Below the pieces are notes generated by a model. The model was not told where the DNA came from. It was given only the letters and a program-made list of their open reading frames with translations, and searched no databases. A stretch of 57,329 nucleotides of DNA. It comes from JBMORL01 sp049322335. Its GTDB lineage: Bacteria > Bacteroidota > Bacteroidia > Flavobacteriales_D > UBA2798. Both the position numbers and the translations under genes were made by a program. The stretch is taken from positions 1 to 57,329 of the forward strand of contig JBMORL010000114.1 of NCBI GenBank assembly GCA_049322335.1. Direction: 5' to 3'. Positions 42,334 through 49,938 of this stretch are shown piece by piece. The first letter of the stretch is position 1, and each line of letters starts with the position of its first letter.

Positions 42334-42448
42334 GGGCGGCAAAGATAAGTGAAGTTAGGGAGATGTGAGTGATTTGGAGAAAAGACGTTAGACAGGAAGA
42401 TGTCAGACTGGGGACTGCCGACTGCACACTGCCACCCGCTCCTTGCCC

Positions 42449-43492
42449 CTACCGCAACCCTCTCCTGTCCATCTGATCCAGCGCATTGGCCGACAGCTCG
42501 AATGCAGGATTTATTTCGAGGGCTTTTTTGTAATCTCTTCTTGCACTTTTGTAATCGCGCATGCTTTCATGCGCAAGTCCGCGGTTATGGTAAGCGTTGT
42601 AATAACGTGGGTTGATACGTATTGCCTCATCAAACATCTGCACTGCCATATCAAATTTTTCGAGGTGAACGAGATAAATGTATCCTTTGTTAAAATAAGC
42701 CAGTTCAAAATCGGGTTTTTGTTCCAGGGTTTTATCATATAGCTGAAGTGCTTCAGCCGTTAGTTCGTTTTCCTGGCAATACATGGCTTTATGATATAAT
42801 GCTTCGATGCTGTTGGGTTTTATTTCCAGGGCGGTATTGTAATATTCGAGTGCCAGCGGGTTTTTTGCGCTGGAATACAGTACACCTAAACGAATATAGG
42901 CATCATAATAATCCGGATTTTGCTCAATAGCGGTTTGAAAAGAAGAAGCTGCTTTGGCGGAGTCGTGTAATTCTTCATAAATCTCTCCTTTCATAAAATA
43001 GGCTTCGGCAATGGCGGGATTAATTTTCAGGGCTTTGTTGATTCTGTCTATCGCTTTGTTGAAATTCTTCAGGTACATTTCAACCCGTCCCAGTTTCAGC
43101 TCTGCTTCCCAGTAATCGGGTTTTTTCTCCAGGGCGATTTCATAAAACGAAGCAGCCGATTCGATTTTATACTGCACCATAAAAATTTCAGCTTTCGTAA
43201 AATAATACATCGCCACTGATGAGTCGATCGAAATACAGCGGTTTACATCGTTCAGCGCTTTTTCAAAATTACCCATGCGATAGTAAACATAAGCGCGTTC
43301 GTGATAGTGATTGGCATTATTGGGATCGGCTGCAATTTTTTGATTTAATTCATTAATGATGGCCTGCGATTCATCTTTTACTGTATCGCTTTTTGCGACA
43401 GTATCTTTTGCTGGCGCTGTTGCCGTTTCTTCTCCCCCGCACGAAGCCAGTGCCACCAGTGCAAAAAGGTAAATCAAAACATTTTTCTTCAT
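42449..43492 (-). CDS. TPR-repeat lipoprotein
   Basis: A 347-residue lipoprotein. The signal MKKNVLIYLFALVALASC ends in a lipobox (L-A-S-C), and the gene starts at the ATG at 43492 rather than at an in-frame codon five codons upstream. From about residue 50 to the end there are eight TPR units of 34 residues (for example ANHYHERAYVYYRMGNFEKAL, YYDAYIRLGVLYSSAKNPLAL, YYNAYHNRGLAHESMRDYKSA). It is likely anchored in the outer or inner membrane as a periplasmic scaffold. It belongs to a widespread bacteroidal family of unknown function. It follows recA on the same strand but is separated from it by a terminator. Confidence 0.82.
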   Translation of the reverse strand: MKKNVLIYLFALVALASCGGEETATAPAKDTVAKSDTVKDESQAIINELNQKIAADPNNANHYHERAYVYYRMGNFEKALNDVNRCISIDSSVAMYYFTKAEIFMVQYKIESAASFYEIALEKKPDYWEAELKLGRVEMYLKNFNKAIDRINKALKINPAIAEAYFMKGEIYEELHDSAKAASSFQTAIEQNPDYYDAYIRLGVLYSSAKNPLALEYYNTALEIKPNSIEALYHKAMYCQENELTAEALQLYDKTLEQKPDFELAYFNKGYIYLVHLEKFDMAVQMFDEAIRINPRYYNAYHNRGLAHESMRDYKSARRDYKKALEINPAFELSANALDQMDRRGLR

Positions 43493-43573
43493 GGGGTAAA
43501 AATACAAAAGGTTTTGACTTTAATTGCCCGAGGCTATGGCAAGGCTACGGTTATTGAGTGAACGGTATACAAT

Positions 43574-43610
43574 AAAAAAACGGTGCCCTCTGCAAAGTAA
43601 CACCGTTTTT
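43574..43610 (-). terminator. Terminator after recA
   Basis: Stem AACGGTG / CACCGTT (43579-43585 and 43601-43607). On the minus strand it is followed by a run of T (complement of A at 43574-43580), as expected for recA. Another 7-bp stem GAACGAA / TTCGTTC at 43616-43640 lies between it and the recA stop. Confidence 0.75.
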
Positions 43611-43647
43611 CTTCAGAACGAAGGAGGTAGCCGTTCGTTCTTTAACC

Positions 43648-44658
43648 CTAATTTTCCTGTGCAAGCGCAGCCCTGATCTTTGTTTCCAGTTCTTCGAGCA
43701 ATTCGGGATTATCCAGCAGCAATTGCTTAACCGCATCGCGGCCCTGCCCGAGTTTGGTATCGTTATAACTGAACCACGACCCGCTTTTCTTAATGATCTC
43801 TTTCTCTACACCAATATCAATAATCTCACCCACTTTTGAAATTCCTTCTCCGTAGAGAATATCGAATTCGGCTGTGCGGAAAGGAGGAGCCACTTTGTTT
43901 TTCACGATTTTTACGCGTGTGCGGTTACCCATTATTGACTCACCGTCTTTAATTTGTCCGATTCTGCGGATATCAAGACGAATGGTAGAATAAAATTTAA
44001 GCGCATTTCCTCCTGTAGTGGTTTCGGGATTTCCGAACATCACTCCTATTTTTTCACGCAACTGGTTAATGAAGATACAGCAACATCCGGCTTTACTGAT
44101 AGAACCAGTGAGTTTGCGCAATGCTTTTGACATCAGACGCGCCTGCAATCCCATTTGTGAGTCGCCCATTTCACCTTCAATTTCTGCTTTTGGAGTAAGT
44201 GCAGCCACAGAGTCGATAATCAGAAGATCGATGGCTCCGGAGCGAATCAGGTTATCAGCAATTTCAAGTCCCTGCTCACCATTATCAGGTTGAGAGATAA
44301 GAAGATTTTCAATATCCACCCCGAGTTTTTGTGCGTAGAACTGATCGAATGCATGTTCTGCATCAACGATAGCGGCAATACCACCCTGTTTCTGCACCTG
44401 TGCAATGGCGTGGATGGCCAGTGTGGTTTTTCCGGAGGATTCGGGACCATAAATCTCGATGATTCTTCCTTTGGGAAATCCACCGATACCGAGGGCCACA
44501 TCGAGAGAAAGTGAACCGGTGGGAATGACTTCCACCTGCTCCACGGCACCAGAGCCGAGTTTCATAATACTTCCTTTTCCGAAAGTTTTTTCCAGTTTAT
44601 CTATGGTAAGCTGGAGCGCTTTTAGCTTTTCCTTGTTGTTTTCTTTTTCAGTTGACAT
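43648..44658 (-). CDS. recA: Recombinase RecA
   Basis: A 336-residue DNA recombinase, complete. Walker A GPESSGKT at 71-78, Walker B LLIIDSVAAL, loop L1 EGEMGDSQMG, the NQLREKIGVMFGNPETTTGG L2 region, and a C-terminal domain with YGEGISKVGEIIDIG. It drives homologous strand exchange and LexA/SOS cleavage in the cytosol. ATG start. It lies just downstream of a Bcp peroxiredoxin gene (6-nt gap), so the two are probably co-transcribed. No LexA-type box was identified by eye. Confidence 0.96.
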   Translation of the reverse strand: MSTEKENNKEKLKALQLTIDKLEKTFGKGSIMKLGSGAVEQVEVIPTGSLSLDVALGIGGFPKGRIIEIYGPESSGKTTLAIHAIAQVQKQGGIAAIVDAEHAFDQFYAQKLGVDIENLLISQPDNGEQGLEIADNLIRSGAIDLLIIDSVAALTPKAEIEGEMGDSQMGLQARLMSKALRKLTGSISKAGCCCIFINQLREKIGVMFGNPETTTGGNALKFYSTIRLDIRRIGQIKDGESIMGNRTRVKIVKNKVAPPFRTAEFDILYGEGISKVGEIIDIGVEKEIIKKSGSWFSYNDTKLGQGRDAVKQLLLDNPELLEELETKIRAALAQEN

Positions 44659-44664
44659 AATGGT

Positions 44665-45138
44665 TTAGTTTAAGTTGAGTAATCCGAGTATTTGTTGGGA
44701 ATGATTTTTTGTATCTACTTTTTCAATAACATGTTCTATTTTTCCTTCTTCATCAATAACAAAAGTGGTTCGCTGAATTCCTTTAAAAAAAGTGCGCCAG
44801 AGAAGACGGTTGCCCCACACCCCGTAATCGGAGATGATCTTTTTTTCGGTGTCCGGTATTAAAGGAAAGGGAAGTTTATATTTCCCGGCAAAGTGCATGT
44901 GCGAGATCTGCGTGTCAGCGCTCACACCTATTATATATATATTTTTCAAAGAAAGGAGCGGGTATTCGTCCCGGAGGTTGCAGACTTCGTTGGTACAGCC
45001 GGGGGTGTTGTCTTTAGGATAAAAGAAGAGAATAACTTTCTTTCCTTTTAAATCTCCCAAAGACATCTCCCTGCCGCACTCATCTTTAAATCTAAACATC
45101 GGGGCTTCGCAGCCTTTTTTGAGATGAGTCATTTTCAT
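44665..45138 (-). CDS. bcp: Thioredoxin-dependent thiol peroxidase (Bcp/PrxQ)
   Basis: A 157-residue peroxiredoxin with the BCP motif PGCTNEVC (peroxidatic C48, resolving C53) preceded by VILFFYPKDNT. Later family motifs are VSADTQISHMHFAGKYKLPFPLI and a C-terminal RTTFVIDEEGKIEHV. It reduces hydroperoxides using thioredoxin, so it depends on TrxB. An ATG two codons in (45132) is an alternative start. The gene runs into recA with only 6 nt between, suggesting co-transcription of peroxide defence and DNA repair. Confidence 0.9.
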   Translation of the reverse strand: MKMTHLKKGCEAPMFRFKDECGREMSLGDLKGKKVILFFYPKDNTPGCTNEVCNLRDEYPLLSLKNIYIIGVSADTQISHMHFAGKYKLPFPLIPDTEKKIISDYGVWGNRLLWRTFFKGIQRTTFVIDEEGKIEHVIEKVDTKNHSQQILGLLNLN

Positions 45139-45440
45139 TGGGTAGTTGACTAAATTCCTGTCAAAGATACGATAATTTTCCTGTCAACAACCTTCTCTAC
45201 AAAGAAAATGCAGTTTGACATCAAAAACAAACGTTTGGCCGGATATAGTTATAAACAATATAAATATCTGTTTTTCAATTATTTAAACTATTTTAAGAAA
45301 TGAAAAATCGGGCTGAAAAAAAATTTTCAACAATCGCAAAAACAGGCAAAAATTGACTTCCCTGCCGGTTTACGTAAAACTACTGAATGCGGGGTTGGAC
45401 AGGATTTCTGTCATTAGTTTCAGGTTTTGAAAGTTACAAG

Positions 45441-45469
45441 TTGAGAAAGTTAGGGGAGTTGTACTTTTG
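45441..45469 (+). promoter_or_regulatory. Bacteroidota-type promoter of yajQ
   Basis: TTG at 45441-45443, an 18-nt spacer, then TACTTTTG at 45462-45469 (exact TAnnTTTG). The predicted transcript starts near 45476, just before the nonamer array. The TTG lies inside AAGTTGAGAAAGTTA (45438-45452), the reverse complement of the array motif. Confidence 0.6.
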
Positions 45470-45485
45470 TAAGTCAAAATGTTCC

Positions 45486-45548
45486 CAACTTTCTCAACTT
45501 TCTCAACTTTCTCAACTTTCTCAACTTTCTCAACTTTCTCAACTTGCC
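45486..45548 (+). repeat. (CAACTTTCT)6 nonamer array in the yajQ leader
   Basis: Six perfect nonamers cover 45486-45539, followed by degenerate copies up to about 45575. They lie between the predicted promoter and the yajQ ATG, that is, in the untranslated leader. Nonamer number could vary by slippage. Confidence 0.9.
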
Positions 45549-45584
45549 AAACTTGCAACTTCTTCCTAACTTTCAACCTTCAAT

Positions 45585-46076
45585 ATGCCATCATTCGACA
45601 TAGTAAGTGAAGTAGATCTTCAAACCCTCGACAACGCTATCAACACTGCCAAACGGGAAATTGATACGCGGTGGGATTTCCGCGATTCGAAAACCACTGT
45701 CGAACTGGATAAAAAAACGTACCAGGTAGTGGTCAACACCGAAAACGAAATGCGCATGGATGCAGTGGAAAAAATTCTCATCGGCCGCTTCGTAAAACAG
45801 CACCTCGATCCCAAAGCACTTGACTTCGGAAAAGAACGCTACTCATCAGGAAATATGCTGCGCAAAGACATCAAAATAAAAAAAGGTATCGATAAGGAAA
45901 CCGCCAAAAAAGTAGTGAAAGCCATCAAAGATTCAGGATTAAAAGTCCAGGCTTCCATTATGGATGAACAAATACGCGTACAGGGAAAAAAAATTGATGA
46001 TCTGCAATCCGTCATCGCCATGTGCCGAACAACGGACTTCGGATTGCCGCTGCAGTATACGAATATGAAGAGTTAA
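45585..46076 (+). CDS. yajQ: YajQ family nucleotide-binding protein
   Basis: A 163-residue soluble protein matching YajQ over its full length: MPSFDIVSEVDLQTLDNAIN, the TRWDFRD motif, the KLK-like GRFVKQHLDPKALDFG, KKGIDKETAKKVVKAIKDSGLKVQ and the tail DLQSVIAMCR. YajQ proteins have a double ferredoxin-like fold; some bind c-di-GMP and act on transcription, others bind nucleic acid. ATG start. No active GGDEF cyclase is visible in the window, although a degenerate one sits in the polysaccharide operon. Its leader carries the nonamer array. Confidence 0.93.
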   Translation: MPSFDIVSEVDLQTLDNAINTAKREIDTRWDFRDSKTTVELDKKTYQVVVNTENEMRMDAVEKILIGRFVKQHLDPKALDFGKERYSSGNMLRKDIKIKKGIDKETAKKVVKAIKDSGLKVQASIMDEQIRVQGKKIDDLQSVIAMCRTTDFGLPLQYTNMKS

Positions 46077-46258
46077 GTAGGAAAAAGAAATGGATGTAGA
46101 AATGATGAACAGAGCTTTCATTCGTTTAATCAGCATTTCAAATCAAACATCATGTAATCAACAATCGTTCAATCAGCATTTCAAATCAAAATTCATTTAA
46201 TCCGCTCCTTCCCTCAAAAACCAAATCATTAAAAATTAAACAAATACAAAAAGCCATC

Positions 46259-46274
46259 TACGTAAATTTACGTA
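46259..46274. promoter_or_regulatory. Perfect 16-bp palindrome TACGTAAATTTACGTA
   Basis: A complete palindrome with no mismatch lies 40 nt upstream of the -33 TTG of the kinase promoter. Its length and position suit a dimeric repressor or activator site. No regulator gene is adjacent. Confidence 0.55.
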
Positions 46275-46314
46275 ATCCGCTATTCATTCATTTTTTATTT
46301 GTTCTTCTTTCTTC

Positions 46315-46345
46315 TTGCTTAAGTCAGTAATTTTTTTTAAGTTTG
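46315..46345 (+). promoter_or_regulatory. Bacteroidota-type promoter of the GAF kinase operon
   Basis: TTG at 46315-46317, a 20-nt spacer, then TAAGTTTG at 46338-46345 (exact TAnnTTTG). The ATG follows 33 nt downstream. This is the best full-length match in the window. Confidence 0.6.
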
Positions 46346-46378
46346 AAAACAGGCTATGAAAATGTTTATCTGTAAAAG

Positions 46379-47623
46379 ATGACACAAAAGGAAATTACAA
46401 ATACAGCAATACAACACAACCTGCTGAACATGGAAAAACTGATCCATACCGTTCAGCGGCTTTCGCTGGCGCGCGACATTGGACAGGTGATGGAAATTGT
46501 GCGCAAAGTAGCCCGCGAACTCACCGGTGCCGATGGAGCCACATTCGTTTTGCGCGATGGCAATCTTTGCTACTATGCCGATGAAGATGCCATCAGTCCG
46601 CTGTGGAAAGGCGGACGTTTTCCTATGGAAAACTGCATCAGCGGCTGGGTGATGTTCAACAAACAACCGGTGGTGATTGAAGATATTTATTCCGACAGCC
46701 GCATTCCGGCCGATGCTTATCGTCCCACTTTTGTAAAAAGTTTGGCCATGGTGCCCATTCGCACCATCGATCCCATTGGCGCTATCGGCAATTACTGGGC
46801 ATATCACCGTTTGCCCACACACGAAGAAGTGACTATGCTGCAGGCGCTCGCTGATATTACCGCTGTGTCTATCGAAAATATTGAAATGCGCAACAAGCTG
46901 GAAGAAAAACTGAGCGAAAGAGAAAAAATGCTCGCGCACCTCGAAAACCAGAAAAAACAACTCGAAGAATTTACCTATATCATTGCGCACAATTTGCGCG
47001 CACCGCTCTCCAATCTTGTATTGATGGCAGACATGGCAGCCCATACCAGCGACACGGAGAAAAAAATGGAATTCACCGCGCGGCAAAAACCCATTATTGA
47101 TTCATTGCACGAAGTGTTTGAAGAACTGGTGAATGCCATTCATGTAAAAACCGATTTCTCCATTGCCAGCGACCATATTGAACTGGAAGATTGTGTGGCC
47201 CGTACACTCAACCTTTTGCAAAATGAAATAACGGAAACCAACGCGGACATTACCTGCGATTTCTCGGAAGCGCGCACCGCCTATTTTCCCAAAACCTATA
47301 TAGATGGACTCCTTTTTAACCTCCTGAGCAATGCCATTCGCTTTCACTCTCCCGGGCATACACCCCAAATACATATCCGCGCCTATAAAAACGAAGGCTG
47401 GACGTGGATCGAAGTAAAAGATAACGGACTGGGGATTGATTTGGATAAACACGGTGACAAACTTTTTAAACTCCGGCAAACTTTCCATTCTCACCCCAAA
47501 GCAAAAGGATTTGGACTTTTTATTACCAAAACACAGGTGGAAGCTATGGGAGGCAATATCAGCGTGGCCAGCGCACCGGGACAAGGAAGCACTTTTACTG
47601 TAAAACTTCATAAAAACAAATGA
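46379..47623 (+). CDS. GAF-domain sensor histidine kinase
   Basis: A 414-residue cytosolic kinase with no membrane helix. A GAF domain spans about residues 15-165 (LTGADGATFVLRDGNLCYYADE, ENCISGWVMFNKQPVVIEDIY, VKSLAMVPI). A short coiled coil follows, then the dimerisation/phosphotransfer segment with TYIIAHNLRAPLSNL (H204) and the ATPase with LLFNLLSNAIRF, VKDNGLGIDL and KGFGLFITK. The GAF should bind a small ligand or chromophore; the sequence does not name it. A receiver gene overlaps the stop by 4 nt. The kinase core and receiver are paralogous to those at 37127-39375. Confidence 0.9.
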   Translation: MTQKEITNTAIQHNLLNMEKLIHTVQRLSLARDIGQVMEIVRKVARELTGADGATFVLRDGNLCYYADEDAISPLWKGGRFPMENCISGWVMFNKQPVVIEDIYSDSRIPADAYRPTFVKSLAMVPIRTIDPIGAIGNYWAYHRLPTHEEVTMLQALADITAVSIENIEMRNKLEEKLSEREKMLAHLENQKKQLEEFTYIIAHNLRAPLSNLVLMADMAAHTSDTEKKMEFTARQKPIIDSLHEVFEELVNAIHVKTDFSIASDHIELEDCVARTLNLLQNEITETNADITCDFSEARTAYFPKTYIDGLLFNLLSNAIRFHSPGHTPQIHIRAYKNEGWTWIEVKDNGLGIDLDKHGDKLFKLRQTFHSHPKAKGFGLFITKTQVEAMGGNISVASAPGQGSTFTVKLHKNK

Positions 47624-48030
47624 TAATGAAAAAAGTAGACAACCTGTTTATTGTGGATGATGATGAAGCCTACCGTTTTTTGGCAAAGGAAATTATCGGA
47701 GAAACCGACCTGGTAAACCAGATAAAAGTATTTTATAACGGAAAAGAAGCCATCGATTTTTTAAAAACCGCTCACTATAACCCCGACAATCTGCCCGAAG
47801 TAATACTGCTTGACCTGAACATGCCCATCATGGACGGCTGGGAATTTTTGAGCGAATACACCGCATTAAAACCCCGCATCGGGAAAAAAATTACGATCTA
47901 CATCGTCTCCTCTTCCATCGATCCCCGCGACATAGAACGCGCCAAATCCATCAGCGATGTCACCGACTTCATCATCAAACCTATCAGCAAAGAACATTTT
48001 GTGGAAGTAGTGAAAAATTTGCAGGGGTGA
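47620..48030 (+). CDS. Stand-alone response regulator receiver
   Basis: A 136-residue CheY-like receiver: DDDEAYRF acid pocket, D65 in LLDLNMPIMDGWEF, switch IVSSSIDPRDIERA, conserved lysine in DFIIKPIS. The annotated ATG overlaps the kinase stop (ATGA); a second ATG at 47626 (MKKVDNLF) is equally plausible. It has no output domain, so it is expected to act by contact or to serve a phosphorelay. It is similar to the 38965 receiver along its length. Confidence 0.9.
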   Translation: MIMKKVDNLFIVDDDEAYRFLAKEIIGETDLVNQIKVFYNGKEAIDFLKTAHYNPDNLPEVILLDLNMPIMDGWEFLSEYTALKPRIGKKITIYIVSSSIDPRDIERAKSISDVTDFIIKPISKEHFVEVVKNLQG

Positions 48031-48133
48031 GATGGGAAATTGAAGGAAAAGGGAAATAGTATATTTATGGTTGGAAAATAAATGCCGCTAGCGGGGAACA
48101 ATACATTTTCATTACGCCTGCGCTCCAACGCGG

Positions 48134-48274
48134 ATTGCCGCGGCCTCCGGGGCGAGGCCTCGCAATGACAGCCCACGAGGTTTTTCTTGTAACAATAACC
48201 TATACGTAATCACAACCCGCGCGTCATTGCGAGCCTGCCTGTCGGCAGACAAGGAAGTTTTCGACCGCGGCAAT
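48134..48274. repeat. Nested GC-rich inverted repeats
   Basis: Outer arms ATTGCCGCGG (48134-48143) and CCGCGGCAAT (48265-48274) are perfect. Inner arms CTCGCAATGAC (48159-48169) and GTCATTGCGAG (48223-48233) are also perfect. GC content is clearly above the surroundings. CGTCATTGCGAG is the core of a widespread intergenic repeat in Bacteroidota, so this is probably a member of a dispersed family. Confidence 0.75.
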
Positions 48275-48477
48275 ACGCATGTGCGCGGAGAGTTATGAAA
48301 ACAAAAATAATTTCACAAAGCCAATTGATATTTACATTGCTGATGTAATCCTATCCTTCCACATACACCAGTATGATTATTTTTTTATGTGCTAAATGCC
48401 GGAAAAAGATTACAGGTTATCGAATAAAAATTACCTGATATCGAAAACGAAAGGAAAAAAATTTCTTTTTTCTTAAA

Positions 48478-48504
48478 TTAACATTCTGAATTAATTAATG
48501 TTAA
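48478..48504. promoter_or_regulatory. Inverted repeat TTAACATT / AATGTTAA before the SprB-repeat gene
   Basis: Perfect 8-bp arms with an 11-nt AT-only-rich spacer end 15 nt before the ATG. It could be an operator or a leader hairpin that covers the start region. Confidence 0.5.
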
Positions 48505-48519
48505 ACAAAAACAAATGCT

Positions 48520-49752
48520 ATGAAAAAAATCTACTTGTTTCTTGGTGCCGTCTTTTTCGGTGCTTCTGCATTCTCACAATGCACAGTTACTGTTACAGGC
48601 AGTACAAATGTTTCGTGTTTCGGAGGCTGTAACGGTTCGGCTACGGTAACAACGGTGGGTACGCCAACTTTTACGTATTCATGGTCGCCCGGGGGACAAA
48701 CTATTCAAAACCCTACCAACCTTTGTGCCGGAACACATACAGTAACAATGACAGACGCCAGCTCATGTGTGGCAACTGCAACTGTTACCATTACGCAACC
48801 CAACCAGTTAATGGATTCAACCCAACAGGTAAACGCAACCTGTAACGGTGATTGTGACGGATCTATTGACCTTTTTCCTTATGGAGGAACAACTCCTTAC
48901 ACTTATTCATGGGCCCCCAACGGAGAAACTACTCAAGATATCTCCTCATTATGTCCGGGTACTTATACTGTAACTATTACTGACGGCAATAATTGCACCG
49001 CAGAAGATTCTGTTACCATAACAGAACCGGCTGTATTAGCAGTTGGTGTTACCGGAATGATGGGATGCGGAACCGCCTGTGATAAAAGCGGTATGGCTTC
49101 ACCCACCGGTGGAACCAGCCCGTATACTTATGCATGGTCGCCCGGAGGCCAAACTACACAAACGGCAACAGGGTTATGTGCCGGAACATTCCAGGTAAAC
49201 GTAACTGATGATAATGGATGTACTGCCACTGGTGTTGTTACCATTACCAATCCAACTGTACTTTCAGTTACTACAAATGCCACCGATGCTTCCTGCGGTA
49301 CGTGTACGGATGGATCTGCATCAGCAACACCTGCCGGAGGAACGGCTCCTTTTACTTATTCCTGGTCACCGGGCGGATGTACTGCAGCCACTTGTACCGG
49401 GCTCGGAACGGGAGTTTATACTGTAACTGTTACTGACGCTAACGGATGTACGGCTACAGCAACAGACACTGTAAGTGCTCCATCGGGATTGAATGAGTCG
49501 GTTCTTGCAGAAGGATTTGTATTTTATCCCAATCCTGCTGCAGATTTTATCCGCATTAAAACTAATCCGGGTGGTTTAAACACGGTTACCATTTCTTTAA
49601 TCAATTTGTTAGGTGAAACTTTATTCAGCGAGACTGTTGAGACACATGAAATAAATAAAATCATTTCTGTTTCTTCATTGTCGTCAGGAATTTATTTCCT
49701 TAACCTGAAAACGGATGGAAAATCATACACAGAAAAATTCATAAAAAAATAA
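48520..49752 (+). CDS. SprB-repeat surface protein with T9SS sorting domain
   Basis: A 410-residue secreted protein: signal peptide MKKIYLFLGAVFFGASAFSQ, four SprB-like repeats of about 75 residues (about 20-95, 96-170, 171-245, 246-320), each reading Cys..GxCdGS..., GGTxPYTYSWSPGG, T(A/Q)xxLCAGTYTVTVTD and CTATxTVTI, and a T9SS type A sorting domain (about 335-410; FYPNPAADFIRI ... IYFLNLKT ... EKFIKK). It is much shorter than SprB gliding adhesins, so it is better described as a small adhesin-like surface protein. The many cysteines suggest disulfides within each repeat. A leader inverted repeat and a strong terminator flank it. Confidence 0.9.
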   Translation: MKKIYLFLGAVFFGASAFSQCTVTVTGSTNVSCFGGCNGSATVTTVGTPTFTYSWSPGGQTIQNPTNLCAGTHTVTMTDASSCVATATVTITQPNQLMDSTQQVNATCNGDCDGSIDLFPYGGTTPYTYSWAPNGETTQDISSLCPGTYTVTITDGNNCTAEDSVTITEPAVLAVGVTGMMGCGTACDKSGMASPTGGTSPYTYAWSPGGQTTQTATGLCAGTFQVNVTDDNGCTATGVVTITNPTVLSVTTNATDASCGTCTDGSASATPAGGTAPFTYSWSPGGCTAATCTGLGTGVYTVTVTDANGCTATATDTVSAPSGLNESVLAEGFVFYPNPAADFIRIKTNPGGLNTVTISLINLLGETLFSETVETHEINKIISVSSLSSGIYFLNLKTDGKSYTEKFIKK

Positions 49753-49800
49753 CAGGCTAAGGATTATTCCTGTTATAGTTCTCCCGTTTGTTTAGGAAAA

Positions 49801-49832
49801 AAAGAAGCTGTCTGACAACAGCTTCTTTTTTA
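49801..49832 (+). terminator. Terminator after the SprB-repeat gene
   Basis: Perfect stem GAAGCTGT / ACAGCTTC (49804-49811 and 49818-49825) with a 6-nt loop, a preceding A-run and a following T-run. It can work in both directions, for this gene and for the convergent HsdR-N-like gene. Confidence 0.9.
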
Positions 49833-49938
49833 TTTATAACTGATATTAAAATCACATCAACCCTTCTCCATTTCCTCTTCTAATCAATTTTATCCACCGA
49901 AGGCTATTGCTTCGACAAAGCGCTTGCGAAGGCGGGCA

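Larger units (their letters stand above)
45139..45584. other. AT-rich intergenic region with yajQ promoter and repeat leader
   Basis: 446 nt between the divergent bcp and yajQ genes. From 45139 to 45430 it is plain AT-rich DNA with no recognisable feature. From 45438 on it holds the yajQ promoter and the nonamer array listed separately. Confidence 0.7.
46077..46378. other. Intergenic region with operator-like palindrome and direct repeat
   Basis: 302 nt upstream of the GAF kinase. A 20-nt direct repeat (AATCAGCATTTCAAATCAAA) occurs at 46128-46147 and 46171-46190. The palindrome and promoter listed separately follow. Confidence 0.7.
48031..48519. other. Intergenic region with long inverted repeats
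   Basis: 489 nt after the receiver gene. GC-rich inverted repeats occupy 48134-48274 and an AT-rich leader precedes the SprB-repeat gene. No convincing coding frame. Confidence 0.7.

Noticed and set aside
45370..45576. Minus-strand frame encoding a VEK-VEK repeat peptide
   Set aside because: It is only the translation of the nonamer array; a 9-nt repeat automatically gives an open frame with a 3-residue period. There is no real start context or family.
46337..47086. 249-codon open frame on the minus strand opposite the GAF kinase
   Set aside because: It is rich in His, Phe and Val as expected from the complement of coding DNA, and the plus frame has GAF and kinase motifs.
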